Shown here: piece by piece, positions 6,333 through 15,021 of the stretch
Position numbering within the stretch: position 1 is the stretch's first letter
Layout: every line of letters begins with the position of its first letter
Source: an uncultured Oscillospiraceae bacterium
Lineage (GTDB): Bacteria; Bacillota; Clostridia; Oscillospirales; Oscillospiraceae
Length of the DNA: 37,329 nucleotides
Reading direction: 5' to 3'
Assembly: GCA_948616425.1 (NCBI GenBank)
Contig: CAPGBJ010000001.1
Location: 1-37,329, forward strand
Program-made: the position numbers and the translations under genes
The notes under the pieces: model-generated
Seen by the model: only the letters and a program-made list of their open reading frames with translations
Databases searched by the model: none
What the model was told of the DNA's origin: nothing

Positions 6333-7592
6333 ATGCCTCAGCTATCTGAGCGGGCGCGGGGATATGCTGCCGAGGGCTTGACCTTCGTCAAGTGGCTGCT
6401 GTATTCCTGTCTGACCGGCGTGGTTGTGGGTCTGGTGGCGGTGGCCTTTCACCTGGGCATCGACCTGGCCACCGAACTGCGGGGGGAGCATCCCTCCATG
6501 ATCTGGCTGCTGCCCCTGGGGGGCATGGCCATTGTGCTGCTGTATCGGGTGTGCGGCATGGAGAAGGACCGGGGCACCAATCTGGTGCTGGTGGCGGTGC
6601 GGGACGCGGAACGACTGAAGCTGCGCACCGCCCCCCTGATCTTTTTATCCACCATCCTCACCCACCTGGTGGGGGGATCTGCCGGGCGGGAGGGGGCCGC
6701 CCTTCAGCTGGGCGCCTCCCTGTCCGCCTATGTGGGCCGCAAGCTGCGCCTGGACCAGCACGACGGGCGGATTGTGGTGATGTGCGGCATGGCTGCCGCC
6801 TTCTCCGCCCTCTTTGGCACCCCCCTCACCGCCGTCCTCTTCGCTATGGAGGTGGTCACGGTGGGGCGGATGTACTACGCCGCCATGGTGCCCTGTCTGC
6901 TGTCCTCCTACTCGGCGGCCCTGGTGGCCCACGCCTTTGGCCTCCACGCCATCCACGGCTACCCGGTCCACGGCGCTCTGGGCCTGGAACCGCTGCCCAT
7001 CCTCCAGGCTGCCGCCATGGGCGCGCTGTGCGCGGCGCTGTCCATCTTCTTTTGCAGGGCCATGCACGCCGCCCCGAAGCTCTACGCCAAATACCTGCCC
7101 GACCCTCTGGCGCGGGCGGCTGTCGGCGGGGGGCTGGTGCTGGGACTCACCCTGGCGGTGGGCAGCCAGACCTACAACGGTGCCGGGGATGGGGTCATCC
7201 GGCAGCTGCTGGCCGGGGACACCATTCCGGAGGCCTTCCTGCTGAAAATTCTGTTCACCGCCCTGACCCTGGGCGCCGGCTTTCGAGGCGGCGAGATCGT
7301 CCCTGTGCTGTTCACCGGCTGCGCCTTTGGCACCTGGGTGGGACCTCTGCTGGGCCTGCCCCACGGCTTCGCCGGGGCCCTGGGGATGGCCGCCCTATTT
7401 TGCGGCGCCACCAACTGCCCCCTCACCTCTATCCTGCTGGCCCTGGAACTGTTCGGCATCGAGGGGTTCCCCCTCTATGCCCTGTGCTGCGGGGTGGCCT
7501 ACATGCTGTCCGGCTACCACGGGCTGTACAGCGAGCAGAAGATCATCTACTCTAAATTCAAGCCCGAGTGGGTGGACAAAAAAGCGGAATAA
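6333..7592 (+). CDS. ClC-family antiporter, probable fluoride (CLC-F) type
   Basis: Polytopic membrane protein of 419 residues. Start ATG at 6333 follows GAGAGGAG; the longer in-frame extension has no binding site. The gating-glutamate motif is GGSAGREGAALQLG (Glu120), preceded by RGTNLVL (residues 80-86) and followed by AFSALFGTPLTAVLFAMEV and GAGFRGGEIVPVLF (about 314-327). The GTNLV, SAGREG and FxGGE signatures match the fluoride/proton antiporter branch of ClC proteins more than chloride channels, where GSGIP and GKEGP are expected. It probably exports fluoride. No fluoride riboswitch is seen upstream. It leads a plus-strand run with the glyoxalase-like gene 23 bp downstream. Confidence 0.86.
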   Translation: MPQLSERARGYAAEGLTFVKWLLYSCLTGVVVGLVAVAFHLGIDLATELRGEHPSMIWLLPLGGMAIVLLYRVCGMEKDRGTNLVLVAVRDAERLKLRTAPLIFLSTILTHLVGGSAGREGAALQLGASLSAYVGRKLRLDQHDGRIVVMCGMAAAFSALFGTPLTAVLFAMEVVTVGRMYYAAMVPCLLSSYSAALVAHAFGLHAIHGYPVHGALGLEPLPILQAAAMGALCAALSIFFCRAMHAAPKLYAKYLPDPLARAAVGGGLVLGLTLAVGSQTYNGAGDGVIRQLLAGDTIPEAFLLKILFTALTLGAGFRGGEIVPVLFTGCAFGTWVGPLLGLPHGFAGALGMAALFCGATNCPLTSILLALELFGIEGFPLYALCCGVAYMLSGYHGLYSEQKIIYSKFKPEWVDKKAE

Positions 7593-7615
7593 TCTATGAC
7601 AAAGGAGAAATGACC

Positions 7616-7987
7616 ATGACAACCTTCTACCACTTCAATTTCAATGTTCTGGATCTGGACAAAAGCCTGGCCTTCTACCGGGAGGCTCTGAAGCTGTCCC
7701 CCGTACGGGAGAAGGAGGCGGAGGACGGCTCTTTCAAGCTGGTCTACCTGGGGGACGAGGCGGGCTCCCCCTTCCAGCTGGAGCTGACCTGGCTTCGAGA
7801 CCGCACCGCGCCCTACAACCTGGGAGAGTGCGAGTTCCACCTGGCCTTCCACACCGACCAGTACGACGCCCTCTACGAAAAGCACAAGGCCATGGGCTGC
7901 GTCTGCTTTGAAAACCCCGCTATGGGCATCTACTTTATCACCGACCCCGACGGCTACTGGATTGAGATTGTGCCGGAGAAGAAGTGA
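7616..7987 (+). CDS. VOC-superfamily protein, lactoylglutathione lyase-like
   Basis: Small metalloenzyme-fold protein of 123 residues (MTTFYHFNFNVLDLDKSLAFYREAL). Two beta-alpha-beta-beta-beta modules are evident, with likely metal ligands His6, Glu near QLELTW, His in CEFHLAFH and Glu in YWIEIVPEK, as in glyoxalase I. GlxI activity needs a thiol cofactor, and VOC proteins also include dioxygenases and resistance proteins, so the substrate is open. The ATG at 7616 lies 8 nt after AGGAG; the ATG six bases earlier is too close. The stop overlaps the next start (TGATG), indicating translational coupling with the acyltransferase. Confidence 0.85.
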   Translation: MTTFYHFNFNVLDLDKSLAFYREALKLSPVREKEAEDGSFKLVYLGDEAGSPFQLELTWLRDRTAPYNLGECEFHLAFHTDQYDALYEKHKAMGCVCFENPAMGIYFITDPDGYWIEIVPEKK

Positions 7988-9039
7988 TGGCTAAGACAGA
8001 CCACAATCCGGGGTGGCCCGGCTTCTTTCGGGTGTTTACCGTGCTGTGCGCCATCATGCTGCCGCTGGCCCAGAGGGGACAGCAGCTGACCGAAGCCGGG
8101 TCCGGCGGCTGGCAGGCCCTGTCCGTCTATGAGGGGCTGACCCTGTGGTCCATCCCGGCGCTGTTCATGCTGTGGGGGATGTTCGCCCTGGAGGAGGGCA
8201 AGCCCCAAGTGTCCGCCGCTTTGACGGGGCTGGCCCTGCCCACCCTTGGGCTGCTGGTCTTCTGGGGGACGGTATACGCCATCCTCTCCCGCCTGCTGGC
8301 GGGGGAGGGCGGCAATTTCACACTGAGCGGGCTGGCGGATATCCTGCTATCCGTGGCAAAAGGGGACGTATACCACCATTTGTGGCTCCTCTACCCCCTT
8401 ATCGGGCTCTATCTAGTCCACCCGGTGATCCACCGCTTCGCCTCCTCCGCCAGCCAGGGGGAACTGCGCTACTTCTTGGGGCTTTGTTTTTTGTTCGTCT
8501 CCCTGCTCCCCACATGGGCCGCTTTCTGGCCGGACAGCATCCCCGTCCGCCTGCTGGAGCTGCTGCGGGTCCAGCTGGTGCTGGGCTGGGTGGGGTGCTA
8601 TGTGGGGGGGTGGTATCTGCGTCACTTCACCATCAGCAGGCCGGCGGAGTACATCCTGTACATCTTGGGCGCCCTGGGGCTGGCCCTGACCCTCATGGGC
8701 CCCAGGCTGATTGGGGGCGGCTGGGAACTGTGGCAGCGGCTCATGGCCCCCAATGTGCTGCTCACTGCCGCCGCCCTCTGCGCCCTGTTTCGCTACGTGC
8801 TGGGCGTCAGCGAGGAGCGCTCCCGCCGCCGGACCATCTACGATATGGGGGCCTACGCCTTTGGCGTCTACCTGATCCACCAGATCTGGCCGCTGGTTTT
8901 CCAGCGGTTCGGACTGTCTCTGCTGGCCCCCTCCCCCGCCCTGTCGGTCCCCCTGTTCGCTCTGGTGTGCTTCCTGCTCTCCCTCCCCTTCGCCTGGCTG
9001 ATCAGCCTGATCCCCGGGGTGGGACCGAAATTGACCTAG
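7987..9039 (+). CDS. Acyltransferase 3 family membrane protein
   Basis: Integral membrane acyltransferase of 350 residues with about ten hydrophobic helices, of the OafA/WecH type that O-acetylates envelope glycans. The segment DVYHHLWLLYPLIGLYLVHPVI (about residues 119-140) is the family motif, with a likely catalytic His at the start. The ATG overlaps the glyoxalase stop. The stop codon TAG (9037-9039) lies within the CTAG target site of mobile element A2, so the insertion sits exactly at the gene end without altering the protein. Confidence 0.88.
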   Translation: MAKTDHNPGWPGFFRVFTVLCAIMLPLAQRGQQLTEAGSGGWQALSVYEGLTLWSIPALFMLWGMFALEEGKPQVSAALTGLALPTLGLLVFWGTVYAILSRLLAGEGGNFTLSGLADILLSVAKGDVYHHLWLLYPLIGLYLVHPVIHRFASSASQGELRYFLGLCFLFVSLLPTWAAFWPDSIPVRLLELLRVQLVLGWVGCYVGGWYLRHFTISRPAEYILYILGALGLALTLMGPRLIGGGWELWQRLMAPNVLLTAAALCALFRYVLGVSEERSRRRTIYDMGAYAFGVYLIHQIWPLVFQRFGLSLLAPSPALSVPLFALVCFLLSLPFAWLISLIPGVGPKLT

Positions 9040-9202
9040 GGCTTGTTTGAAACATGGTAACATGCCCAAACGCCGGCTCTTTTCCGCCATGCTTTGCCAA
9101 TTTTCCTTGAAATACATCCAGTATTCCTGCGTCAAATTGGCTTCCTCTGGCGATAAAATTTCTCGCCGTTGGGCATAGTTCCATTTTTCTAACAGCGCCT
9201 AG
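9036..9202 (-). mobile_element. Family A MITE-like element, copy A2 (inverted)
   Basis: A 159-bp element (9040-9198) flanked by CTAG on both sides (9036-9039 and 9199-9202). Compared with A3 it lies in the opposite orientation. The ends are GGCTTGTTTGAAACATG and, at the other side, GCGCTGTTAGAAAAATGG. The interior, read on the minus strand, shares CAGGAATACTGGATGTATT and ATGGCGGAAAAG with A3 and A4. The left target site contains the stop codon of the acyltransferase gene. Confidence 0.88.
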
Positions 9203-9220
9203 TCGCAGCCCTCTACGAAG

Positions 9221-9254
9221 CAAAGCCCGGAACCATGAGTGGTTCCGGGCTTTG
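9221..9254. terminator. Bidirectional terminator between acyltransferase and TSCPD gene
   Basis: CAAAGCCCGGAACC and its complement form a 14-bp stem with a 6-nt loop between convergent genes; flanking AAG/CTT extends it. T-runs are short, so efficiency is uncertain. Confidence 0.7.
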
Positions 9255-9257
9255 TGC

Positions 9258-9500
9258 TTACAATGCCTCTTTCAATGCCTGCGCTATCTGGTCCGGGCAG
9301 GAGGTCGACTTTGCGCCGCAGTGAATCCCCTCCATGCGCTGGATGGCCTCCTCCACCTTCATCCCCTTCAGCAGAGAGGACAGGCCCTGGAGATTGCCGC
9401 TACACCCGCCCATCACCTGGACAGACTGTATCACGCCCTCCTCCACCTGGATCTCAAAAGCCCGGGAGCAGACCCCCTTGGGGGTATACTGTATGGTCAT
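9258..9500 (-). CDS. TSCPD domain protein (TIGR03905 type)
   Basis: Eighty-residue protein beginning MTIQYTPKGVCSRAFEIQVE and ending with HCGAKSTSCPDQIAQALKEAL. The STSCPDQIA stretch is the TSCPD signature, and the GGCSGNLQGLS segment is the family's first half; related domains sit at the C-terminus of some ribonucleotide reductases. The standalone family has no settled function; conserved Cys11, Cys32, Cys62 and Cys68 suggest metal or redox chemistry. The ATG at 9500 is preferred because AAAGGGAG lies just upstream; a longer in-frame start is not supported. Confidence 0.88.
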   Translation of the reverse strand: MTIQYTPKGVCSRAFEIQVEEGVIQSVQVMGGCSGNLQGLSSLLKGMKVEEAIQRMEGIHCGAKSTSCPDQIAQALKEAL

Positions 9501-9581
9501 CGGATCGCGTCTCCCTTTCTGACGCCGGCTCTTCTCCATAAAAACCGGCATATTTCGCCCCTCTTCAGGGGTAATATGTGT

Positions 9582-9610
9582 AATATACCAGATTCTGAAG
9601 GGAAAGGCAA
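9582..9610 (-). promoter_or_regulatory. Promoter of the TSCPD gene
   Basis: Minus strand TTGCCT (9610-9605), 17-bp spacer, TATATT (9587-9582). The transcript would open with a CCCCTGAAGAGGGG hairpin (9558-9571). Confidence 0.6.
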
Positions 9611-9623
9611 GCCGGTTTTTCCC

Positions 9624-10385
9624 CTACTGAATCTTTTTCCGCCGCTCCAGCTGGAGACGGTCGGCAATCATGGCAATGAACTCGCTGTTCGTCGGCTTCC
9701 CCTTGGCGTTGGAAACTGTGTAGCCAAAATACTTTTGCAGGGTCTCCAGGTCGCCCCGGTCCCAGGCCACCTCAATGGCGTGGCGAATAGCCCGCTCTAC
9801 CCGGCTGGCGGTGGTGCCAAACCGCTTGGCTACCTCTGGATAGAGCACCTTGGTCACCGCGTTGATCACATCCATGTCGTTGACCGCAATGATGATGGCT
9901 TCCCTGAGATATTGGTAGCCCTTGATGTGGGCCGGGACGCCTACCTCGTGAATGATGGCGGTTACCTGGCTCTCCAGGCTGGGTCCGCTCTCCTGCTCTG
10001 GCTCTAAACCGCCAGAGGTCATCACCTGGCGCAGCCGCTCCCCTACCGCGGATACCCGGCAGGGCTTGGTCATGTAGAAGTCTGCGCCCTTGGCCGCAGC
10101 CATGTCTATCACGCCACCCTTGATATAGCTGGACAACACCAGTACTCGGGGCCTGTCCTTCAACTTCGCCAGTTCGTCTAATACGTCTAGCCCGTCCATC
10201 CCGGTGAGGACCATCTCCATCACCACGGCGTCTGGTTTCAGCTCTCGCACCATGCGCAGCAGCTCAGGGCCGTCCCCGGTCTCGCCAACAACCTGGAGAC
10301 CGGGCTCATCTGTCAGCGTTCGTACCAGGCTTTTGCGGAACTCCGCGCCTGTGTCGGCCACTACGATCCGTTTGACGCTCTCCAT
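9624..10385 (-). CDS. spo0A: Sporulation master regulator Spo0A with Glu at the phosphorylation site
   Basis: Response-regulator transcription factor of 253 residues that controls entry into sporulation. The C-terminal DNA-binding domain is textbook: SRVERAIRHAIEVAWDRGD and GYTVSNAKGKPTNSEFIAMIADRL. The N-terminal receiver keeps Asp11, Ser85 (LVLSSY) and Lys107 (MTKPC), but the phospho-acceptor position reads VVMEMVLTGMDG, with Glu57 (codon 10217-10215) where Bacillus has the LDIIMPHLDG aspartate, and the usual proline two to three residues later is Thr. The second acidic-pocket residue is Thr12. So classical phosphorelay activation seems impaired or replaced. Start ATG has GGAGAG upstream. 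It is a single gene, flanked by no SpoIVB here. Confidence 0.95.
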   Translation of the reverse strand: MESVKRIVVADTGAEFRKSLVRTLTDEPGLQVVGETGDGPELLRMVRELKPDAVVMEMVLTGMDGLDVLDELAKLKDRPRVLVLSSYIKGGVIDMAAAKGADFYMTKPCRVSAVGERLRQVMTSGGLEPEQESGPSLESQVTAIIHEVGVPAHIKGYQYLREAIIIAVNDMDVINAVTKVLYPEVAKRFGTTASRVERAIRHAIEVAWDRGDLETLQKYFGYTVSNAKGKPTNSEFIAMIADRLQLERRKKIQ

Positions 10386-10750
10386 TTCGATCTCTCCTTT
10401 TTAAAATAATGATTTTGGCCGTCAAAAGTTCCCGACTTCGCGTTCTACCGGTCCATTTCGACCTGCCGATACCAATTTATCATAAGTTGACAAGATATGC
10501 AAGTCATTTTCTGGAATTTTATGGAAATATCAATCTTTATTTTCCCCTATTTTTCTACAAAATTAGAATATATTACCATTTTCTTGCGTTTTGGAGGTCA
10601 ATGAGTCCACTTTTCCTCCTGTTTTTCCGACTTCTGGCCAACAGTCCGCCGCCCGCCTTATCATATTTTTACCTCTTTCCCCCTCCTGCGGCCCGCAACG
10701 CCGTCAATCGGAAGGGTATTTTGGATTTTCTGCCCTCGGCACAATCCCAC
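10386..10750. promoter_or_regulatory. spo0A upstream intergenic region
   Basis: No gene is seen in this stretch between divergent genes, though an in-frame extension of the phosphoesterase frame spans part of it. It is AT-rich at about 10480-10600, unlike its surroundings. TTCGACC at 10458-10464 is one base away from the 0A-box TTCGACA, and another TTCGACC lies at 10803-10809. No good -35/-10 pair for spo0A stands out; TATGAT (minus strand, about 10487-10492) is a weak candidate. Confidence 0.4.
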
Positions 10751-10780
10751 TTGACTTTCCTTTCTCTGTTCCGATATAAT
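10751..10780 (+). promoter_or_regulatory. Promoter of the metallophosphoesterase gene
   Basis: TTGACT (10751-10756), 18-bp spacer and perfect TATAAT (10775-10780), about 82 bp before the start codon. Confidence 0.8.
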
Positions 10781-10861
10781 GGACATTACCTTTGCATGTC
10801 CCTTCGACCACAAGCGCATCCGGCACAGCTGCCGCTCCTATCATATCTGAGAGGTACATAC

Positions 10862-11638
10862 ATGGCAATTTATATCACAGGCGACACCCATGGGGAGTTT
10901 ACCCGCTTCCGGCCCCTCTTCTTTCCTGAACAGGCGGACCTGACCAAGGAGGACTATGTTTTGATCTGCGGGGATTTCGGCGGGGTGTGGGACGGCGGTC
11001 AGGAGGACAGCTACTGGCTGGACTGGCTGGAGGAACGGCCCTTTACGACACTGTTTATAGACGGCAACCACGAAAACTTCGATCTGCTGGCCACCTATCC
11101 CCTCCACACGTGGCACGGCGGCTTGGTCCAATATATCCGCCCCTCCGTCATCCACCTGACTCGGGGGCAGGTCTTCCACATCCAGAACCTCACCTTTTTT
11201 GTGATGGGCGGGGCCAAAAGCCACGACATCGCCGGCGGTATCTTGAATCCGAACGACCCGCTGTTCAAACAAAAACACCGGCAGCTGACCTTGCAGGGGA
11301 TGCCGCACCGGATTAACCACGTCACCTGGTGGCAGGAGGAGCTGCCCTGCGAGGCGGAATATCAGACCGCACGGGCCAATTTGGAACGGCAGGGCTGGGC
11401 AGTGGACTACATCGTCTCCCACTGCTGTCCCACCACCATTCAAAACACACTGGAGGGGAAGCCCCGGCACCCCGACGCGCTCACCGACTTTCTGGAGGAG
11501 GTGTCGCTGCGGTGCCAGTTTCAAGCCTGGTTCTTTGGGCATTACCACAGCGACCGGATTGTGGAAAAAAAGTATGTGCTGCTCCATGAACAACTGCGCC
11601 TTTTAAATCCATATCCGCTGCCTTTGACGCACCTGTGA
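10862..11638 (+). CDS. Calcineurin-like metallophosphoesterase
   Basis: Cytoplasmic phosphoesterase of 258 residues. Metal-binding blocks appear in order: ITGDTHGEF (about 4-12), CGDFGGVWDGG (about 38-48), IDGNHENFDLL (about 66-76), VSHCCPT (about 186-192) and FGHYHSDR (about 225-232), so both metal sites look complete. The ATG at 10862 is chosen because GAGAGG precedes it and the protein begins directly with the first beta strand; an upstream in-frame extension through the promoter is rejected. The substrate is unknown; relatives act on phosphodiesters or protein phosphates. Confidence 0.9.
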   Translation: MAIYITGDTHGEFTRFRPLFFPEQADLTKEDYVLICGDFGGVWDGGQEDSYWLDWLEERPFTTLFIDGNHENFDLLATYPLHTWHGGLVQYIRPSVIHLTRGQVFHIQNLTFFVMGGAKSHDIAGGILNPNDPLFKQKHRQLTLQGMPHRINHVTWWQEELPCEAEYQTARANLERQGWAVDYIVSHCCPTTIQNTLEGKPRHPDALTDFLEEVSLRCQFQAWFFGHYHSDRIVEKKYVLLHEQLRLLNPYPLPLTHL

Positions 11639-11707
11639 TCCCCACGCCGATACCGCCCAGAGTCGCCCCCTTTTCAAGTGTGTCAACTATACAATTTCTA
11701 CATAGAC

Positions 11708-11741
11708 AGACGGCGGCGGGCCCGTGGGCCCGCCGCCGTCT
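11708..11741. terminator. GC-rich 16-bp hairpin between phosphoesterase and glnS
   Basis: AGACGGCGGCGGGCCC and its complement with a GT loop lie between convergent genes. There is no clear T-run on either side, so this may be a terminator of poor type or a transcription-stalling hairpin. Confidence 0.6.
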
Positions 11742-11813
11742 CAGCTTGTTCCACGCTGTGTTGTGCCCTCTGCCAGGACGGCAACCTCAGCGATGCGCAA
11801 TGTTGTCCAGATT

Positions 11814-13523
<1,710 letters not shown>

Positions 13524-13552
13524 GGGCTTCTCTCCTCCTTTTCGATGGAGTT

Positions 13553-13581
13553 ATTTTACACCAGGAACGCTTTCCTTGCAA
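13553..13581 (-). promoter_or_regulatory. Promoter of glnS
   Basis: Minus strand TTGCAA (13581-13576), 17-bp spacer, TAAAAT (13558-13553), 30 bp before the start codon. Confidence 0.75.
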
Positions 13582-13598
13582 GTATTTCCTAAAAGCTC

Positions 13599-13627
13599 TT
13601 GTTCCAGCCGGGAAAAGGGGGTATAAT
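13599..13627 (+). promoter_or_regulatory. Promoter of the thioredoxin reductase-thioredoxin pair
   Basis: TTGTTC (13599-13604), 17-bp spacer, perfect TATAAT (13622-13627). It leaves a GC-rich leader of about 160 nt (to 13794) with repeated GGCGCGTCC-like segments but no class I recognise. Confidence 0.72.
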
Positions 13628-13794
13628 AGCAGGGATAGGGGCGGGGCGCGTCCACACTTCCATGACCGCCCAACACAGGGGCGGACCCTCTGCGGCGCGT
13701 CCCTGCCACCGGTCAGGGGAGGCGCGCCGGCATCTGCGTTTTCCCAAAAAATTGTGCCGCTGTCTGTCAAACGATGGTACAGAAGGAGTATTAC

Positions 13795-14640
13795 ATGGCA
13801 TATGACATCATGATTCTGGGCTCCGGCCCTGCCGGGCTGGCCGCCGCAGTGGCCGCCCGGGGGCGGGACAAGGGCGTTCTGGTCATCGGCAACCGCTGGC
13901 AGGACAGCCCCCTGGCCAAGGCGGAGCGGGTGGACAACTATCTGGGGCTCCCCAGTCGGACCGGACTGGAGATGCTGGAAGCGTTTCACCGGCACGCCCA
14001 GGCGCTGGGGGTGGAGTTTGTGGTGGGCAGAGCCCTCTCTCTGCTGGCCTGGAACGGCTTTTCCCTCACGGTTGGGTCCCAGGTATACCAGGGCAGAGCC
14101 CTGATTCTGGCCCCGGGCGTGGTCCGTTCGGCCAAGTACCCCGGCGAGGAGACCTATCTGGGCCGGGGCGTGAGTTACTGCGCCACCTGCGACGGAATGC
14201 TCTATCGAAACCGGCCCGTCGCCGTGGTGGGCCTGGCCCCCGACGCCCCCCAGGAGGCCAACTATCTCCACAGCTTGGGTTGTCAGGTGGTCTACGTCTC
14301 CCCCCATCAGCCCACCGGGCTGACGGAAGGCATCCCCTATGTGAAGGCCGGGAGATTGGCGGTCAAAGGGGAACAGGCCGTCACTGGTTTGGAGGCGGAC
14401 GGCACCCTGCTCCCCTGCGCCGGAGTGTTTATCCTCCGCCGGGCGGTGGCCCCCACCGACCTGCTGCCCGACTTGGAGACGGAGGCCGACGTAATCCGGG
14501 TGGACCGCCGGATGGCCACCAACGTCCCCGGGGTATTTGCCGCCGGCGACTGCACCGGCGGGCCGCTTCAGGTGGCCAAGGCGGTGGGGGAAGGACATGT
14601 GGCGGCCCTGTCCGCCTGCGACTATTTAGACCACTTATAG
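13795..14640 (+). CDS. Thioredoxin reductase-like flavoprotein lacking the NADPH motifs
   Basis: FAD-dependent disulfide reductase of 281 residues, shorter than the usual 305-320. The FAD motif GSGPAGLAAAVAARG (9-23), redox-active CATC (Cys129 and Cys132) and the second FAD motif AAGDCTGG (249-256) are intact. The pyridine-nucleotide domain is not: where NADPH-dependent enzymes have GGGxSAxEEA, this reads VVGLAPDAPQEANYL (144-158), and the HRRxxxR phosphate-binding motif after the next strand is absent (VVYVSPHQPTG). That pattern is known from ferredoxin-dependent flavin thioredoxin reductases and deeply rooted thioredoxin reductases of clostridia and others. Thioredoxin follows 21 bp downstream, so thioredoxin is the likely substrate; the electron donor is inference. 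Confidence 0.88.
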   Translation: MAYDIMILGSGPAGLAAAVAARGRDKGVLVIGNRWQDSPLAKAERVDNYLGLPSRTGLEMLEAFHRHAQALGVEFVVGRALSLLAWNGFSLTVGSQVYQGRALILAPGVVRSAKYPGEETYLGRGVSYCATCDGMLYRNRPVAVVGLAPDAPQEANYLHSLGCQVVYVSPHQPTGLTEGIPYVKAGRLAVKGEQAVTGLEADGTLLPCAGVFILRRAVAPTDLLPDLETEADVIRVDRRMATNVPGVFAAGDCTGGPLQVAKAVGEGHVAALSACDYLDHL

Positions 14641-14661
14641 ACCAAGGAAAGGAAGAAAATT

Positions 14662-14973
14662 ATGATTCATTTCAACAAGGAGACCTTTGACAAGGCCCTC
14701 AGTGAGGGCGGACTGATGATGGTGGACTTCTGGGCCGACTGGTGCGGGCCCTGCCAGATGCTGGGCCCCGTGATTGAGAGCCTGGCAGAACAGTATGAGG
14801 GCAGAGCAGTGATCGGCAAGATCAACACCGACCAGGAGGGCGAGCTGGCCATCCACTACGGCGTCAGCAGTATCCCCACCGTCATCGTTTTCAAGGACGG
14901 CAAGGAGATCGACCGCAAGGTGGGCGTGATGCCCCCCGACGTCTTCGTGCAGATTTTGGAGCAGAACCTATAA
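14662..14973 (+). CDS. trxA: Thioredoxin
   Basis: Cytoplasmic dithiol protein of 103 residues with the canonical active site WADWCGPCQM (Cys28 and Cys31), the cis-proline loop SSIPTVIVFKDG and normal length. The start follows AAAGGAAG. It is cotranscribed with the reductase-like gene 21 bp upstream and ends at a strong terminator, forming a compact two-gene thioredoxin system. Confidence 0.97.
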   Translation: MIHFNKETFDKALSEGGLMMVDFWADWCGPCQMLGPVIESLAEQYEGRAVIGKINTDQEGELAIHYGVSSIPTVIVFKDGKEIDRKVGVMPPDVFVQILEQNL

Positions 14974-14976
14974 GAC

Positions 14977-15021
14977 AAGACCTCCGGCCAGGGCAGCGCC
15001 GCCCTAGCCGGAGGTCTTTCT
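14977..15021 (+). terminator. Intrinsic terminator after trxA
   Basis: AAGACCTCCGGC (14977-14988) pairs with GCCGGAGGTCTT (15007-15018), the apex containing GGGC/GCCC, followed by TCTTTA. It also overlaps the end of the convergent diguanylate cyclase gene. Confidence 0.88.

Noticed and set aside
9036..9202. Element A2 donating the stop codon to the acyltransferase
   Set aside because: CTAG is the duplicated target, so the stop existed before insertion.
10409..10861. N-terminal extension of the metallophosphoesterase
   Set aside because: The extension crosses a strong promoter and is low-complexity; the ATG at 10862 has the binding site.
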